A stretch of DNA of 64,000 bases from Magnaporthiopsis rhizophila (taxonomy: Eukaryota; Ascomycota; Sordariomycetes; Magnaporthales; Magnaporthaceae), in the NCBI GenBank assembly GCA_003049465.1, contig PYSS01000044.1:124001-188000 (forward strand), in the 5' to 3' direction. Below the pieces are notes generated by a model, which saw only the letters and a list, made by a program, of their open reading frames with translations, was not told the DNA's origin and searched no databases. Below, piece by piece: positions 43,660-54,975 of this stretch; the first letter of the stretch is position 1, and every line of letters begins with the position of its first letter. The position numbers and the translations under genes are program-made.

Positions 43660-45138
43660 ATGATGGCGAGCAATCAAGATGCGGAGATGGGGGACCAAGA
43701 GCAGGACGGGCTGTACGATGATAGCCTCTATGATGGTGATAATATTTATGACGACGACACAGCAGCGACTGGTCGACAAGCGGTAGACGGCCAGCAGAAT
43801 ACCGCAATGGCTCCTTATGGCAATCCAACAGCGGCAAGCTGGCAAATTTCGGCGGTTGCTCGTTACCAAGCCCCAGCCACGACAAACACAGCCAACGTAG
43901 CCTGGGCGACGCATCGGGCTCCATCAACGACGAGTTACGGCCACAACACGTCTCCAACATGCTACCAGACCACGATGAATAGCTATGGTGGCAATTTGGC
44001 AACAAGCGTCCACCAGGCCCCAGGAACTGGAAATTACGGCAACACAGCACCCGCTGCGTATCAAACTCCAGCAACCCCCTATACCAGCGACCCAGCAATC
44101 ACAGCATACCAGGCTCCAGCTACTAACACTTACGGGAGCCCTGGTATGGCTGCGGCAGCGGACTACAGCAGCACGGCAACAGCTACTTATGACAACACGG
44201 CAATGACGGGCACGGAATATGTGGAAATGGCAAGCGCAGAGCAGGTGCCCATAGAAACACGGCAGCACGCAGGAGCCATGACGCAACGGGCTTCGTCAAC
44301 GAACACGGTGATGTATGCGCCGGACAGGCCGATCTCGCCGGCAGAGTCGGAGGCTACCGTGATCTACGCGCCATCTGGGGGCCAGCAAGCCGCCCCTGAG
44401 ACGTCCAGTCAAGAGATGTCGGACAGGGCTCGCAGCAAACTTCCCGAAACGTCCGGCGGCCAAGAGGTGTCCAGAACGGCATGCAGCAACCCTCCAGACC
44501 ACATCCCGATCCCAGAGTCGAGCAGCCATCTCGTGCAGATCCCGTCGCTGCCCGCTGCGCACTACCAGCCCGTGCGCATGCGGCAGGCCGTATCGCGAGC
44601 CCTGCTGGCGCGGCGGGACAGGCAAGGGCTGACGGCGGTGTATCCGGACCGGCTCCCGCCCGACCGGTACCTGCGCACGCACACGCGGTTCACGACGTCC
44701 GTCAAGCTGCTGATCCCCGGCAGCACCCAGACGGTCGAGCTGCTGGACTACGAGATCCAGGTTGGCGGGGGCCTGATCGTCAACCTCGTCCGGGGCGAGC
44801 AGTCGGCCCCGATCGCGCCCGCGCACCTCGTCCGGGCCGAGTACGAGTACACGGCGCAGCTGGGCATCGGCACCGTGTCGCGCGTCACCTTCATGGACGT
44901 GGTCTACCTCCGCGTCAAGGCCATGGTGCTGGCGGCCATAGTAGCGACGGGGAAGGACCCGGACGGCCGGCACGTCTTCACGCCCGAGGAGGCGGGCTGG
45001 GATGAGATCAGGCGCGGGAACAGCCTGATGGCGCTCGCGGAGCAGGTGGTGGGGAGGCCTGCTGTCAGCGTCGAGGTCGAGGGCCTGTACATGAACACGC
45101 CCTACATGAAGCTGGATGACATGACCGTGTGGTTTTAA
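43660..45138 (+). CDS. Hypothetical protein, repeat-rich N-terminus plus unrecognised C-terminal domain
   Basis: Intronless, 492 residues from ATG 43660 (a second ATG follows at once). Residues 1-30 are acidic with DDSLYDGDN/IYDDD. Residues about 55-210 are degenerate repeats around YQAPATTNTxN and YGNTAPAAYQTP, rich in A/T/Y/Q/N and predicted disordered. After a Ser/Pro linker, residues about 315-492 form a compact-looking domain: TTSVKLLIPG, LLDYEIQVGGGLIVNLV, RAEYEYTAQLGIGTVSRVTF, EEAGWDEIRRG, AVSVEVEGLYMNTP. This domain is shared with the minus-strand remnant at 38.2-38.8 kb. No signal peptide, transmembrane segment or known catalytic motif. I do not recognise the family. Confidence 0.65.
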   Translation: MMASNQDAEMGDQEQDGLYDDSLYDGDNIYDDDTAATGRQAVDGQQNTAMAPYGNPTAASWQISAVARYQAPATTNTANVAWATHRAPSTTSYGHNTSPTCYQTTMNSYGGNLATSVHQAPGTGNYGNTAPAAYQTPATPYTSDPAITAYQAPATNTYGSPGMAAAADYSSTATATYDNTAMTGTEYVEMASAEQVPIETRQHAGAMTQRASSTNTVMYAPDRPISPAESEATVIYAPSGGQQAAPETSSQEMSDRARSKLPETSGGQEVSRTACSNPPDHIPIPESSSHLVQIPSLPAAHYQPVRMRQAVSRALLARRDRQGLTAVYPDRLPPDRYLRTHTRFTTSVKLLIPGSTQTVELLDYEIQVGGGLIVNLVRGEQSAPIAPAHLVRAEYEYTAQLGIGTVSRVTFMDVVYLRVKAMVLAAIVATGKDPDGRHVFTPEEAGWDEIRRGNSLMALAEQVVGRPAVSVEVEGLYMNTPYMKLDDMTVWF

Positions 45139-46722
45139 CATGGGCTTTCGGCGGCTCGGGGAAGGGATGTAGTAGACTTATTCAAGTCCACCCTTGACGT
45201 CTTTTTTTTGCAGTCGGTCCTCCAGGAACGTGCTGTGTTCGTCCGGACTCTCGCGTGGCTCTTAGTGGGCCGGGGTTGGATGGGACCCCTGAGGTGGTGC
45301 TGTCTTCCGAAGCGGGACACTGCCTCCACTTGCCTAGAAAACCGGTTAACGCTGAAAGCTGCCCCTCGGGGTCGCCATCACCTTGCAAGTAAGAGGGGTT
45401 GCGGGATAGGGAACGAACGGAGGGGCAAAAATAGCCCCCACCTGCCTAAAAAAAACAAATCCGGGATGCACGCCACCATTGATTGGTCCAGCAGTGCAGT
45501 GGGCCCACCTGCCTACATCTGCCGTTGGGCGGGTTGGGCGGGGTAACCAACCTGCCCGACATTCCGTTTGCCCTAGTTTGAGGCATCCATCCCGCCGTCC
45601 AAAGCGTCATCACCTCCTAGCCTTTCCGAAACGGGGCCACACCAAGCGACCAAGATCAAATGGGTCGTCGTCGGGGATCCACGCATCGATATCGGCCGCG
45701 GTGGGCTTCGTCCGCGAGCGCCGTGCCTAGCATTCTTGCAGCGACGCCGACTTCCACAGATGATTGCCATGGATTATTACGCCAACTGCGTCATCCCCTT
45801 AAGTGCCATTAGGCGCCCAACCCGCAGATTCCCTGGAGACCTACTCTTAGGAATTCCAGCGCCGAGCACTTGACGGCAAGCAAGTGGATTGCCCGGCTGG
45901 ACGGTGTCCAACCTGCCGAATTTGTGTTCTGAAGGCCCTTGCAGCGCCGCGGAAAGGCAGCGCCGGCTGCGCCCAGTCGGATATTTTTCTGCGACTACCA
46001 TTTTTCAGAAACCTGGTAATTAATTGCGCCGCATTACAAATCGCTGATCAAGGCAAGTGGCGTGTAATATCTGCCGCTTGGCCTGCTATGTTCTGACGCT
46101 CGGGATTTGCCACATGATCCTGTTCAAGATGATAGGCACGCCGGCCGCCGCCATGGCGAGATAGCCAAGCTGATAATGCCGCGGGTTACGTAGGCCCATC
46201 ACAGCATACAGACCGGCTACGACCCGAAGATCCGACACCGTAACAGGTCGGGTTTATAATTAGCCCAGGACTTTTGGCCCGGCGACGCACAATCCAGATA
46301 ATCGGCATCTCGAACTGAGCCTGGCCAAGACACCTCGATCTTTGCCACGTGGGGGTCCCTCATCAATGCTAGCGCGTTCTCTGATAGCAGTGCGACGGTC
46401 ATTTCCACCCCCATATTGACAAAGGTGTCTAACTGGCTAGGTCTTCATAAAATCACCTCCGAGAAGGGGCCGAACGCAAGCAGACCCAGATCTAGAAGAG
46501 ACTCATGCACATCATGGAACTGCCGCCGAGCTCGTTCATGAAAGGGCGCGTCCTGATTGGCCAAACGCCTGCTAGATATAATGGCAGAGATGAATTGGGG
46601 TAAAGTCTGGCCAATAGGGTTTATTGAATATACAAGCCTCTTCGCCACTATCCGGCAGATGGCCAAGAACGAACAAGCATTCTGGCCCCCATATCTAACT
46701 GCCTTTCCGGACTTCAGGCTTC
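45139..46722. other. Intergenic region
   Basis: About 1.6 kb with only short frames in both strands; nothing recognised. Confidence 0.5.
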
Positions 46723-46728
46723 TATAAA
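46723..46728 (+). promoter_or_regulatory. TATA box of the DUF1996 gene
   Basis: TATAAA, 141-146 nt before the start codon at 46869. Confidence 0.45.
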
Positions 46729-46868
46729 CGAATGGGGACGCTCTCCTCTGGCGTGCCCTTGCATCTTTCTTTCCCTGCACCAGGGATTTTTTTTCGTTGT
46801 CTTTGACAGTGAGACTCGATACCAGACCTTGTCTCTCCCGTCCTGCGCCGCGAAATCGACTCACCAAG

Positions 46869-48201
46869 ATGAAGACCTTTGGTGTCTGGGCGGCCCTCGT
46901 GGCCTCTGCTGAGGCAGGCCTTCGTTTCCCATGCTCGACCCTGACCACGCAGCGGCTCGACCCCCTGGTTGAGCCGGGCATGCGCCCATCTTCGCATCTG
47001 CATATGATTGTGGGCGGTAACGCGTTCAACGCCACGATGTAGGTTTTTGTCTGCACAACACAACAAAACCCAGACGGAACACAGTAACCAACAAAGACAC
47101 AGGACCGGCGATGTCGGCGCCAGAGCCACCTGCACGACGTGCCAGATGTCCGAGGACTTCTCCAACTACTGGGTCGCCAACATGTACTTCAAGGACCCCA
47201 AGAACGGCACCTACCACCGCGTCATGCCCAAGCCGGTCCAGCCTCTCCTCGGCGGCTCCAACGGCGCCCAAGGCGGCCTGACCGTCTACTACACCCAGTT
47301 TGACCTCACGCGGGACAATCTGGCCCGTCAGAAAATCAAGGCCTTCCCGCCTGTAAGCTCTTCTTCATATCTTTTCCGTCCATCAAGCAACACCCCCCCT
47401 GACTTTATTATTTCCCGTATCTTAGGGCTTCCGCATGACGGTCGGCGCCCCAGGCGTCACCGGCCGGCCGCACGCCGGACTCAGCTACCAGTGCATGACG
47501 CCTCAAAGCCGCGGCGCCATCGTCAAGGACTGGCCCAAGACCAAGTGCAGCGGCGGCATCTTCACCACGCACCACTTCCCGCCCTGCTGGGACGGCAAGA
47601 ACCTCGACAGCCCCAACCACCAGGACCACATGTATAACACGGTCAACAGCGAGGGGTTCCTCAACGCCCCCGCGTGCCCATCGAGCCACCCGATCCGCGT
47701 GCCCCAGGTGGCGTTCGAGGTCGAGTGGGACACCAACAAGTTCAACAACCTCTGGGACCCGGCCAAGGACAAGAACCCGTTCACCTGGTCGTTTGAGGGC
47801 ACCGGTGCCGGCACGCACGCTGATTACATGTTTGGGTGCGTACATGCACATGCACTCGCACTAACAAAAAGACATGGCTTTGTTTTGCTAACGACAGCCC
47901 GGACAACAACAGATGGAAGGGTGACGCCCTCCAGCGCGCCATGGACAAGTCGGAATGCTTCTACGACGGCTGCGGCTCCATCAAGAAGCAGCCCATGTCC
48001 GAGGCCAACAAGTGTACCGTCCGGGACTTTGTCGGGGAGAAGATTGATGGCTGTGAGTTTCCCCTTTTTTTTCCTTCCCAGTTCAAGGCAGAGACTGACC
48101 GGCGTATGCATTTAATAGGGACCACCTTTATGCCCGGCCAGGAGAAGGCTCTGGCCGCCCGGGCCGCCAAGGCCAAGGTTGGGAAGCCTTTTGCTGCTTG
48201 A
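46869..48201 (+). CDS. Secreted DUF1996 domain protein
   Basis: Exons 46869-47038, 47103-47352, 47426-47835, 47898-48052 and 48119-48201 give 355 residues. The signal peptide is MKTFGVWAALVASAEA, cut before GLRFPC. The DUF1996 start is diagnostic: FPCSTLTTQRLDPLVEPGM then HLHMIVGGNAFN. Further family blocks are CTTCQMSEDFSNYWVANMY, FRMTVGAP, QCMTP, FPPCWDGKNLDSPNHQDHM and CPSSHPIRVPQVAFEVEWD. DUF1996 proteins are secreted by many fungi; the conserved His and Asp suggest a metal or glycan hydrolase-like function, but no reaction is established. No C-terminal WSC domain is fused here. Confidence 0.93.
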
Positions 48202-48700
48202 GCTTCCTGTGGATAATTGGGCCGCCCAGATGTTTTGTTTGGTGTCCCGATGTGTGCGAGGGAAATGTTTTTATTCCATCCGAATCCGGGCTTTTGTTTT
48301 CCCGCTGCCGCACTTTATATCTTGAAGCTCCGGCGCCAGTGGGGCCTTTCTCCTGCTGCTCCCCTAGGGTCGGCGTTTGGCCTGGAACGCACTCCAAATA
48401 CCATCGCTTTGCCTACCTGCTTTACCTGGCCCCGGGATGCTCTCATAGTCCGACATTTGGGTGTCCGCTTCGTTTGGAAACCATGCTCAACGTAAATGCC
48501 GTTAAACTGGCGGGGGATTTTTCGCGGATTTGCCTCATTACACTCTAATCGCCTCATAATTATTGGATAGGGAGACGTGTCGGGGCAAAAAACCGAACGA
48601 TAAAAAAGAAAAAAATATCCCGCGCCACTGCCGAGTTGACAAAGAAACACCCAAAACCCCATAGATGCCATTCCCCTGCCGCACCTTACTCGATCCCCCT
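48202..48700. other. Convergent intergenic region
   Basis: About 500 nt between the 3' ends of the DUF1996 gene and the eqolisin-like gene; no gene seen. Confidence 0.5.
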
Positions 48701-49624
48701 CTAGGGAGGCGTAGGAAAGAGGCGCTTGCAGGTGACAGAAGAATCGCCGACTATGTTGCAGTCGGTCTGCAGGCCGCCTTGCACGGGGCCCGTAGTGGGG
48801 TCGGTCATCCACGTCTGGTCAATAACCATAGCCTGGGCTCCCGCGAGGTTCAGGGTCTCCCCGGCGGCGGTGGTGGCACTGGCGCCGGTGAAGGTGACGT
48901 TGCCCAAGAACTCGGTCAAGGGCCTCGGCCTCCCCAGGCTGAAATAGGTGCCGACGACCCAGTTGGCCCTCGAGCCGCAGAAGCCGTCGGGGTTGTCCAT
49001 GATTCGGTAGACTTCCTGGCCCGTGTTCAGGTTCTTGATGGTGCCGTTGACCTTGGTCGGCGTCAGCACGATCAGCTCCATGCGCACCTCGTCCCCGACC
49101 CGGAGCGGGAAGCTGAGGATGTTTTCGCTTCCGCCGATGTAGCCCCCCCACGACCAGGACGCTCTGAAGCCGTTTGCGCGCATGTCGCCGTTGCTGCCGC
49201 GCGGGCTGGTCACGTGCCCGATCGAAGCCAACGGGGAGTCCTTCTCGCAACCCGGGAACCCGTCGAGACGGACGGCCATGTACATGCCCGAATCCCAGCC
49301 GTCGGCACGGTTGCGCCAATCCGGCACATTGACGTTGCCGACGATCTTGTTGAAGCCGGTGCCGGCCCTCGTGGCGCCAGACCAGTTCTCAAAGTGGAGA
49401 GGACCGGCAGCAGCTTGTGCGCCCAGCGAGGAAGAGGTCTAGGGGGGGGTAGAAGAGACTAATGGTTAGAATTCCACTATCTATCCATCCTAGTAGCGTG
49501 TGTTTGGGTGTCGGCTAACCATGACGCCGTTCGTCAACTCGGCATTAGACACGCCAGAGGTGGGGACCGTCATGGCCGTCGCAAGGCCGGCCGCAGCCGC
49601 AGCCGTGAGAAAGGGACCGCGCAT
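48701..49624 (-). CDS. Secreted eqolisin (peptidase G1/A4)-like protein, catalytic Glu replaced
   Basis: Exons 49624-49520 and 49438-48701 give 280 residues. The leader MRGPFLTAAAAAGLATAM is a signal peptide. The lectin-like beta-sandwich of glutamic peptidases is visible: ENWSGATRAG near the start, FRASWSWGGYIGG at the AWYEW position, PLRVGDEVRMELIV, VNGTIKNLNTGQEVYRI (family VENLTTGQ), FCGSRANWVVGTYF and FLGNVTFTGASAT. In active enzymes the segment reads C-E-x-x-A-E-W-I-V-E-D; here the catalytic Glu is Asn (ANW). The Gln of the dyad also has no clear counterpart. It is therefore probably not a peptidase but a related secreted binding protein or inhibitor. The gene is intact with a TATA box. 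Confidence 0.75.
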
Positions 49625-49713
49625 TGTGAGGTAGTGATAGTGGCGAGGCTGGGATTGGAGAGTTGAGGCTAAAGACTGCGGAGGTGTGCAATCCCGGGGA
49701 GCAATTCCATGCC

Positions 49714-49721
49714 TTTTTATA
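49714..49721 (-). promoter_or_regulatory. TATA box of the eqolisin-like gene
   Basis: TATAAAAA on the minus strand, 90 nt before the start codon at 49624. Confidence 0.55.
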
Positions 49722-49724
49722 ACA

Positions 49725-51466
49725 GTTCATGTTCCGTATACCGGGCCTCGTGCTTGGTGTTCTCTCGTGTTCCGGGACCCTTTTGGTTATCCCAATGCCG
49801 CCAGTTGGTGCCGGCCCGGTCCATGTCGCTTCGTAGTAGATAAGCAGGTACCATCAAGGCCATATGTGGAAGGTTGCATGCGGTGACGTCCCCTCCGGCC
49901 GGACGTTTCGGCCGCATATACGTGCTCGCTTTAGTATCCAGATCGTTCGTTCCCTGCACGCATCTTTTTCCTTGTGTGTCCCACACGATGCTCCGAGATA
50001 TATGCCTTCTGGGAAACATGGATGGCTCCTGCTTGCAACACGGAGGTGCGGTCGTCCATTTCGAGTTTCCGGCGCGGGCTCGGCTAACAGATTCGGCAGG
50101 CAGTAAAAATCCCGGGTGGAAACATCCCTCAGCTTCAAGCCATCCGGTCGATGAGCCTGCCGTCACGCTCATGGTCCTCAAGGTTCGAGACCGCAAACAA
50201 AAGTCCTGAGATGTCCTCTTCGGACAAACGGAGGGCCATTTCCCCATTGACAAGGAACCCCCGCGTTGAGGTTGCTTCGAACCAAAAACCAACGTCCTCA
50301 GCGCCAGGTTTTGTGCTTACAAATGACATGATGGAAGCGGGGGAACCGCCAACGGCCAAGGCTTTCCCCTCGCGCCCCGCGCCAGCACGTCAGCTTGACG
50401 GCCCCGCCCGGTGCAGCATTCTCGAGGTTGGTGGTGCGGAATCATATCTTGGCAAACTGCAAGCCTGTCGGCCTGGCAGCCCTCCTCTAGCGGGCGCGGC
50501 ATTATGGATGGCGTACTTTATTAGCCCAGATGCCAAGCAGGCATAAAACTTTATCGAGATAAAAGACACACTCTTAAAACAAAACTCGGGGCGGCTGGAA
50601 ATCTTTGCCTTCGGGCCGGCCCGGAGCCGCCCGCGTGGCTACGAACGCCCAAATGGATGGGGCTGTCTCCCGCCCAAATCCTCATTGACAAGATGTGCGT
50701 GCAAAAAAACACCCGCAAACTGTACGAGGCAGTGGTAGTTAGCGTTGGCATTCAAAAGTCACGTCCCACCCGTCCGCACGATTGGAGGTTGCATTGCCTC
50801 GCGCGAGCTCCACGCAGACCTGGTCCAGCGTGTGGTAAAACCCCCGCGTCATTCTCCCTTATGGCCAACCTCTCAATCTTTTCCTTGCTCCACCCACACC
50901 GCCAGCGCTTCCAGGCACCCCAGGAGCAGCCGATTGTCATGGGCCGGTACAATGGCCGCGTGTAATCAATGCAAAAGACCTTTGAATTAAAGATAGAGAG
51001 AGAAGGAGGGGATTTCCAAAGTGTAGGTGCTCGTGCCCGGAACAGAATGCCAGGCTGGGCTGGGCGGAGCGCGACCGAGTCCTGCTGCAGCTACTCGCGG
51101 GGCAACTATTTAGCGGATCGGCCGTCCCAGGGCCGGGCCCCCTGGGCGGTGTGTTGGGTGCGTGCTACGGCCGTACAATTTAAAATCCCGCGGAGGTATA
51201 GTATCGAACACACCTCAATCATGTCGTGTTTACATATGCTTAAAAGAATTCGGGAATCATTTGCTGATAGGTACAAATACATATTTTGGTTATATTAAAC
51301 ACAAGTCGTGGTGGAAAAAGGGAAAAAAAAAAAAAAAACATTAACATTTTCAAATAAGAACAGAGACATCACGCTGCCGGGTCCTTGCCTGTTGCATCCT
51401 ACCCGTGGATCCCATCAAACAATTCTCGGGAAGCGGAGCAGAAGCTTATTCTGCGTCTTTCTGCAG
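49725..51466. other. Intergenic region
   Basis: About 1.7 kb, short frames only, no motif recognised on either strand. Confidence 0.5.

Positions 51467-51503
<37 letters not shown>
51467..51503. repeat. Homopolymer tract of 37 A
   Basis: Uninterrupted A run in the 3' flank of the minus-strand membrane-protein gene. No N is present, but it resembles the suspect tracts at 16100, 21777 and 37698. Confidence 0.9.
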
Positions 51504-51505
<2 letters not shown>

Positions 51506-51656
51506 ATGGATATCTGAGGGTGGTTGGCGTGCCAAGATGTCACACCGAAGGACACTTGGCGGACAAGTCGGGAAGCTGGCGCGGGGGTGCCGTGCGGGGT
51601 GTAGGAATGTGCCTAGGTAAAAACGTGGAAAGCTGCCACATCGGGCGGGCAGCTCC

Positions 51657-52206
51657 CTACGTCCAAGTCTGGTGCCTGGATCCGCCCTTCTGCACCGCCC
51701 ACGCCCTCGGCGCACGCTCCGGCGCCACGACGGCGTCGCTCCCGCGCATCCCCTCGGCCCGGACCTCGACCGTCGAGGTGACGCGGATGGTGGCGTTGCT
51801 CCCGCTGTTGCCGCTGCTGCTGCTGCTGCTGTAGGACTGGTTTCCGTGCGTGGTGGAAGCTGAGGGGAAGCCGAGGTTCATTTCGTCCACCGCAGCGGCG
51901 GCGGCGGCGGCGGCGTTCGCTTCAAGAATGTTTCCATCCCCTATGGAGCTTTGGCTCAGCGCCATTACTTGGGTCACGTTGACGCCTGTTCCCGGGGCCA
52001 ACATTAGCGGTGGTGGCAGTGCCGGCGTGGCGGCGCCCGAGCCGCTGCTGTGCGGCGGCTCCTGCTCGCCGCCGCCGGGCTCTGGCGGGTCCGGGGACGT
52101 TGACATCCAGGGCGGGATTATGTGCTCCGAACTCGAGCCGGCTGGGGACCTGGACAAGGCGCGCAGCTGCAGCTGCTGCAGCAGCCTAGGTTTGTGTTGC
52201 TGCTGC

Positions 52207-52250
<44 letters not shown>

Positions 52251-53982
52251 TTGTGGTTGTAGCTCCTCCTTCAGCTGCTGCTGCTCCGCAGTCAACGGCT
52301 GGCCGCAGTAGATGCCTCCGCCGGGCCCCATCTCGATGTCGTCGGGCGCGGCTCCTACCGTCATTTCGTCTTCGGTGCTGCCCCGTCTGCCGCTGCGGAG
52401 AAACGACAGCAACCCGTCGCCAAAGGCACTGCCGCCGCCGCTGCCGCTGTGGCTTGCTGGACCACCCCCGCTTTTCGCCCCCTCGCCCCCGATTGTGACC
52501 GTGGTGACCGTCGTGCCTGGGTTCGTGTTTGTGTTGGGCGTGCTGAGACCAAACTTGCGGCGCCAGAGCGACGATGTCGTAGCCCAGGTGCTGCTGCCGC
52601 CGCGCCGACGGCCCGCGCCGCCGCCGTGACCGGGCGGCTCCCGGTCGCCGCCGCCGCCGATGGGGGTCAGGGAGCGCAGGCACGGGAACCACTCGCGGAG
52701 CAGGGGCCATATGACGGGCGTGTTGGACACAAAGATGGCGACCGAGGCCTCGCGCATGTACCAGAGCATGTAGTCCGGGTCCCAGACGTTGGTGAAGCCA
52801 AAGATCTTGGTCAGGGTGGCGGCGACGATGACGAAGCCGCCCATGGAGAAGACGAAGAGCAGGACCGCTTTTTGGCGCCAGGGCACGTTGACCCGCAGGA
52901 TCAGAGGGATGACGACGCAGAGCATGAAAAAGTCGCTCGAGATGTTGAAGCACCCTTGGATGATGTTGTAGATGAGGAGCGTGTTGCATTGGAAGTCGGC
53001 GGCGGGCATGGACCAGTAGTTGTAAAAGGGCCGACAGCCGGCGAAGAAGGCGATTTGCGTCGTGGCGTAGCCGACGGCGACGTACCAGCTGAGGTATTTA
53101 ACGAACTTTTGGGGGGTCAGGCCGAGGGTGAGACGCCGGTACATGATGAGCATGCAGACTTTGATGGTGTAGATGACGTTGAGCATGGACTGCTCGCTGA
53201 CCCTGGTGTGTCGGAGGGAGAATTAGTACTTTGTTCCTTCTTTGTTTGCCGAGCACGAAACTTACAGGACAATCTTGGACCCGAATATGCGGTCCTTGAT
53301 CTGTTGGTCGGTAAAGTTCTGCGGCGTCCATGGTGGGTACAGGTTCGAGCCGCCACCCTGGCAGGTGATGTTGAGTGTGATTATTAGCGATGTGTAGAGG
53401 GCCTATTGGGCGCGCGGGCGTGAGTTAATGTCAGAGGAAACACGGTTAGATCCTCTAGGAAAGGACGAGATGGAACGAATGCTCGGAGGACCCAGCCTCC
53501 ACTGCAGCTGCTTTTGCTTACCCCGGCCAATACCATGAGGTAGTCGTCTATCTGCAGATTCCGTATGCCCAGCCTTCGTGTCCTCGAGATCCTGTGTGGC
53601 GACGGCCAATAATGTGTCAGCTCTGCTCTTCGAGGCCAAGAAGCCGGCGAGTATGTCACCCTGACGGCGGTAGCAGCTGCAACGGGCCGTTCATGTCGTG
53701 GGATGGAAGCATGATGCTGTTGTGGTAGTGTCGGTGGTAGTGGTAGTAGTATCGCTGTCGCCGGCCACCACAAAGTCAGGGGATGCCATACATTCGCAGG
53801 ATGATAAAAACCATGCAGACAGAAAAGAGGGACCAGCCCTGCGTCTTGACCTGGTCGATGAACTCCGGGTCAAAGTCGCCCTTGGCGGCGTGCGGAAGGG
53901 CGTTCGCGTTGCCCGAGGAGCCGGAGGACCGCCGGTGGATGTCGCGCACGAGGAGTATCGGGGGCGGCGGCGGCTCCGCCAT
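51657..53982 (-). CDS. SAT5/rhodopsin-like seven-helix membrane protein with polyglutamine tail
   Basis: Exons 53982-53792, 53591-53522, 53402-53266 and 53202-51657 give 647 residues. The N-terminal third to half (to about residue 340) carries the transmembrane region: WSLFSVCMVFIILRM, RNLQIDDYLMVLAG (the D-D-Y/W pattern of the family), ALYTSLIITLNI with a GGG-S-N-L loop, LNVIYTIKVCMLIMYRRL, FFAGCRPFYNYWS, CNTLLIYNIIQGCFNISSDFFML, RQKAVLLFVFSMGGFVIVAA, and MREASVAIFVSNTPVIWPLL. The cytosolic tail is Gly-rich, then contains an E-L-Q-P-Q-K segment and a long glutamine run from a CAA/CAG repeat, then S/T-rich sequence. Function of the family is unknown or sensory in some cases; the tail is unusual. 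Confidence 0.87.
52197..52250. repeat. (TTG)n trinucleotide repeat coding for polyglutamine
   Basis: About 15 TTG units (CAA on the coding strand), flanked by TGC units, inside the C-terminal tail of the SAT5-type gene. Likely length-variable. Confidence 0.9.
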
Positions 53983-54975
53983 TTTTTCAGGGAGTGCCCT
54001 CCGCGGCGGCCGACACACATAGGTAGGGCGCGGATGGCGGGCGATGGAAGGACCGAGGCAAGCGCCTATCGCGTGTGGCCTTTTCGCCAAGGCGATAGAT
54101 GCGGCCGGCCCGGTCTTTTTCTTCCATTGGGGAGAAGGCACCAAAGCATGTTCTGGGGGTATTGGACAATGCGTTTCATGACTAGATGCTCAAAGGCGGG
54201 GGAACGAACGGACGTGAACACTGACACGCAATCCTCACCCATCACCCGTACTCGCAGACAAGCATGTTCCTTGAGGAAGTTGGATCAAGCTTTTTCTCCA
54301 TGTGTGAGGTCAACCTCCTGATGTTGCCGTTTGGGCCAATTGGGAGACCCGGCAGCGGTTGCGGCAGGCAAGGGACTCGACTCAAGAACCACTGGACGAC
54401 GTCTGCGTTCGCGAACGAGTAAGAAGGTTCCCGACGGCTTGGGCCCCAGTAGCCTTGTCTTTAGTAAGCCTCCGAGTTTATTCTGGCCATTGGCGCAGCT
54501 TGGGTAGCACCTGCCGTGACCAAAACGCTGGCCGTCGGTTCCTTCCCGATTCATGAAGCCGGATCGTCCAAAAAACCTTCGGTTCCTCGATTCTGCAGTC
54601 GGTTGGATCGCGCGCTGGCTTGACAGCTACTGGTACCTCTCCTAACTGGATGGCCCCGATTCAGAAATCACCCGTCGCCTGGCGTCAGACTTTTATGGTG
54701 GCGCCGACGCTTTTGTCGTCCACGTGCGATTCGAGTGTGGCATCGATGCTTTGCGTGTCCGAGCTATCACCAGCCTGAAAAAAGCACCTACTTTTATTTT
54801 TTGTACGCGATGGAACGTTCTGCAAACCAGAGAAAAAGCAATACGCCAACGGGAAAGTGGCCTCGGCCAAATTTTTACTTCTCCCCTAGCTTGGTCGATT
54901 GGGGGAGTGGAAAAGAAAGGTTGTATTTTCTAGTCTGCGTCTCCGTCCATTGACCCTCCGTTTGCTTCATTCTTG
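53983..54975. other. Intergenic region
   Basis: About 1 kb; no gene recognised between the membrane-protein gene start and the 3' end of the lectin-like segment. Confidence 0.45.
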
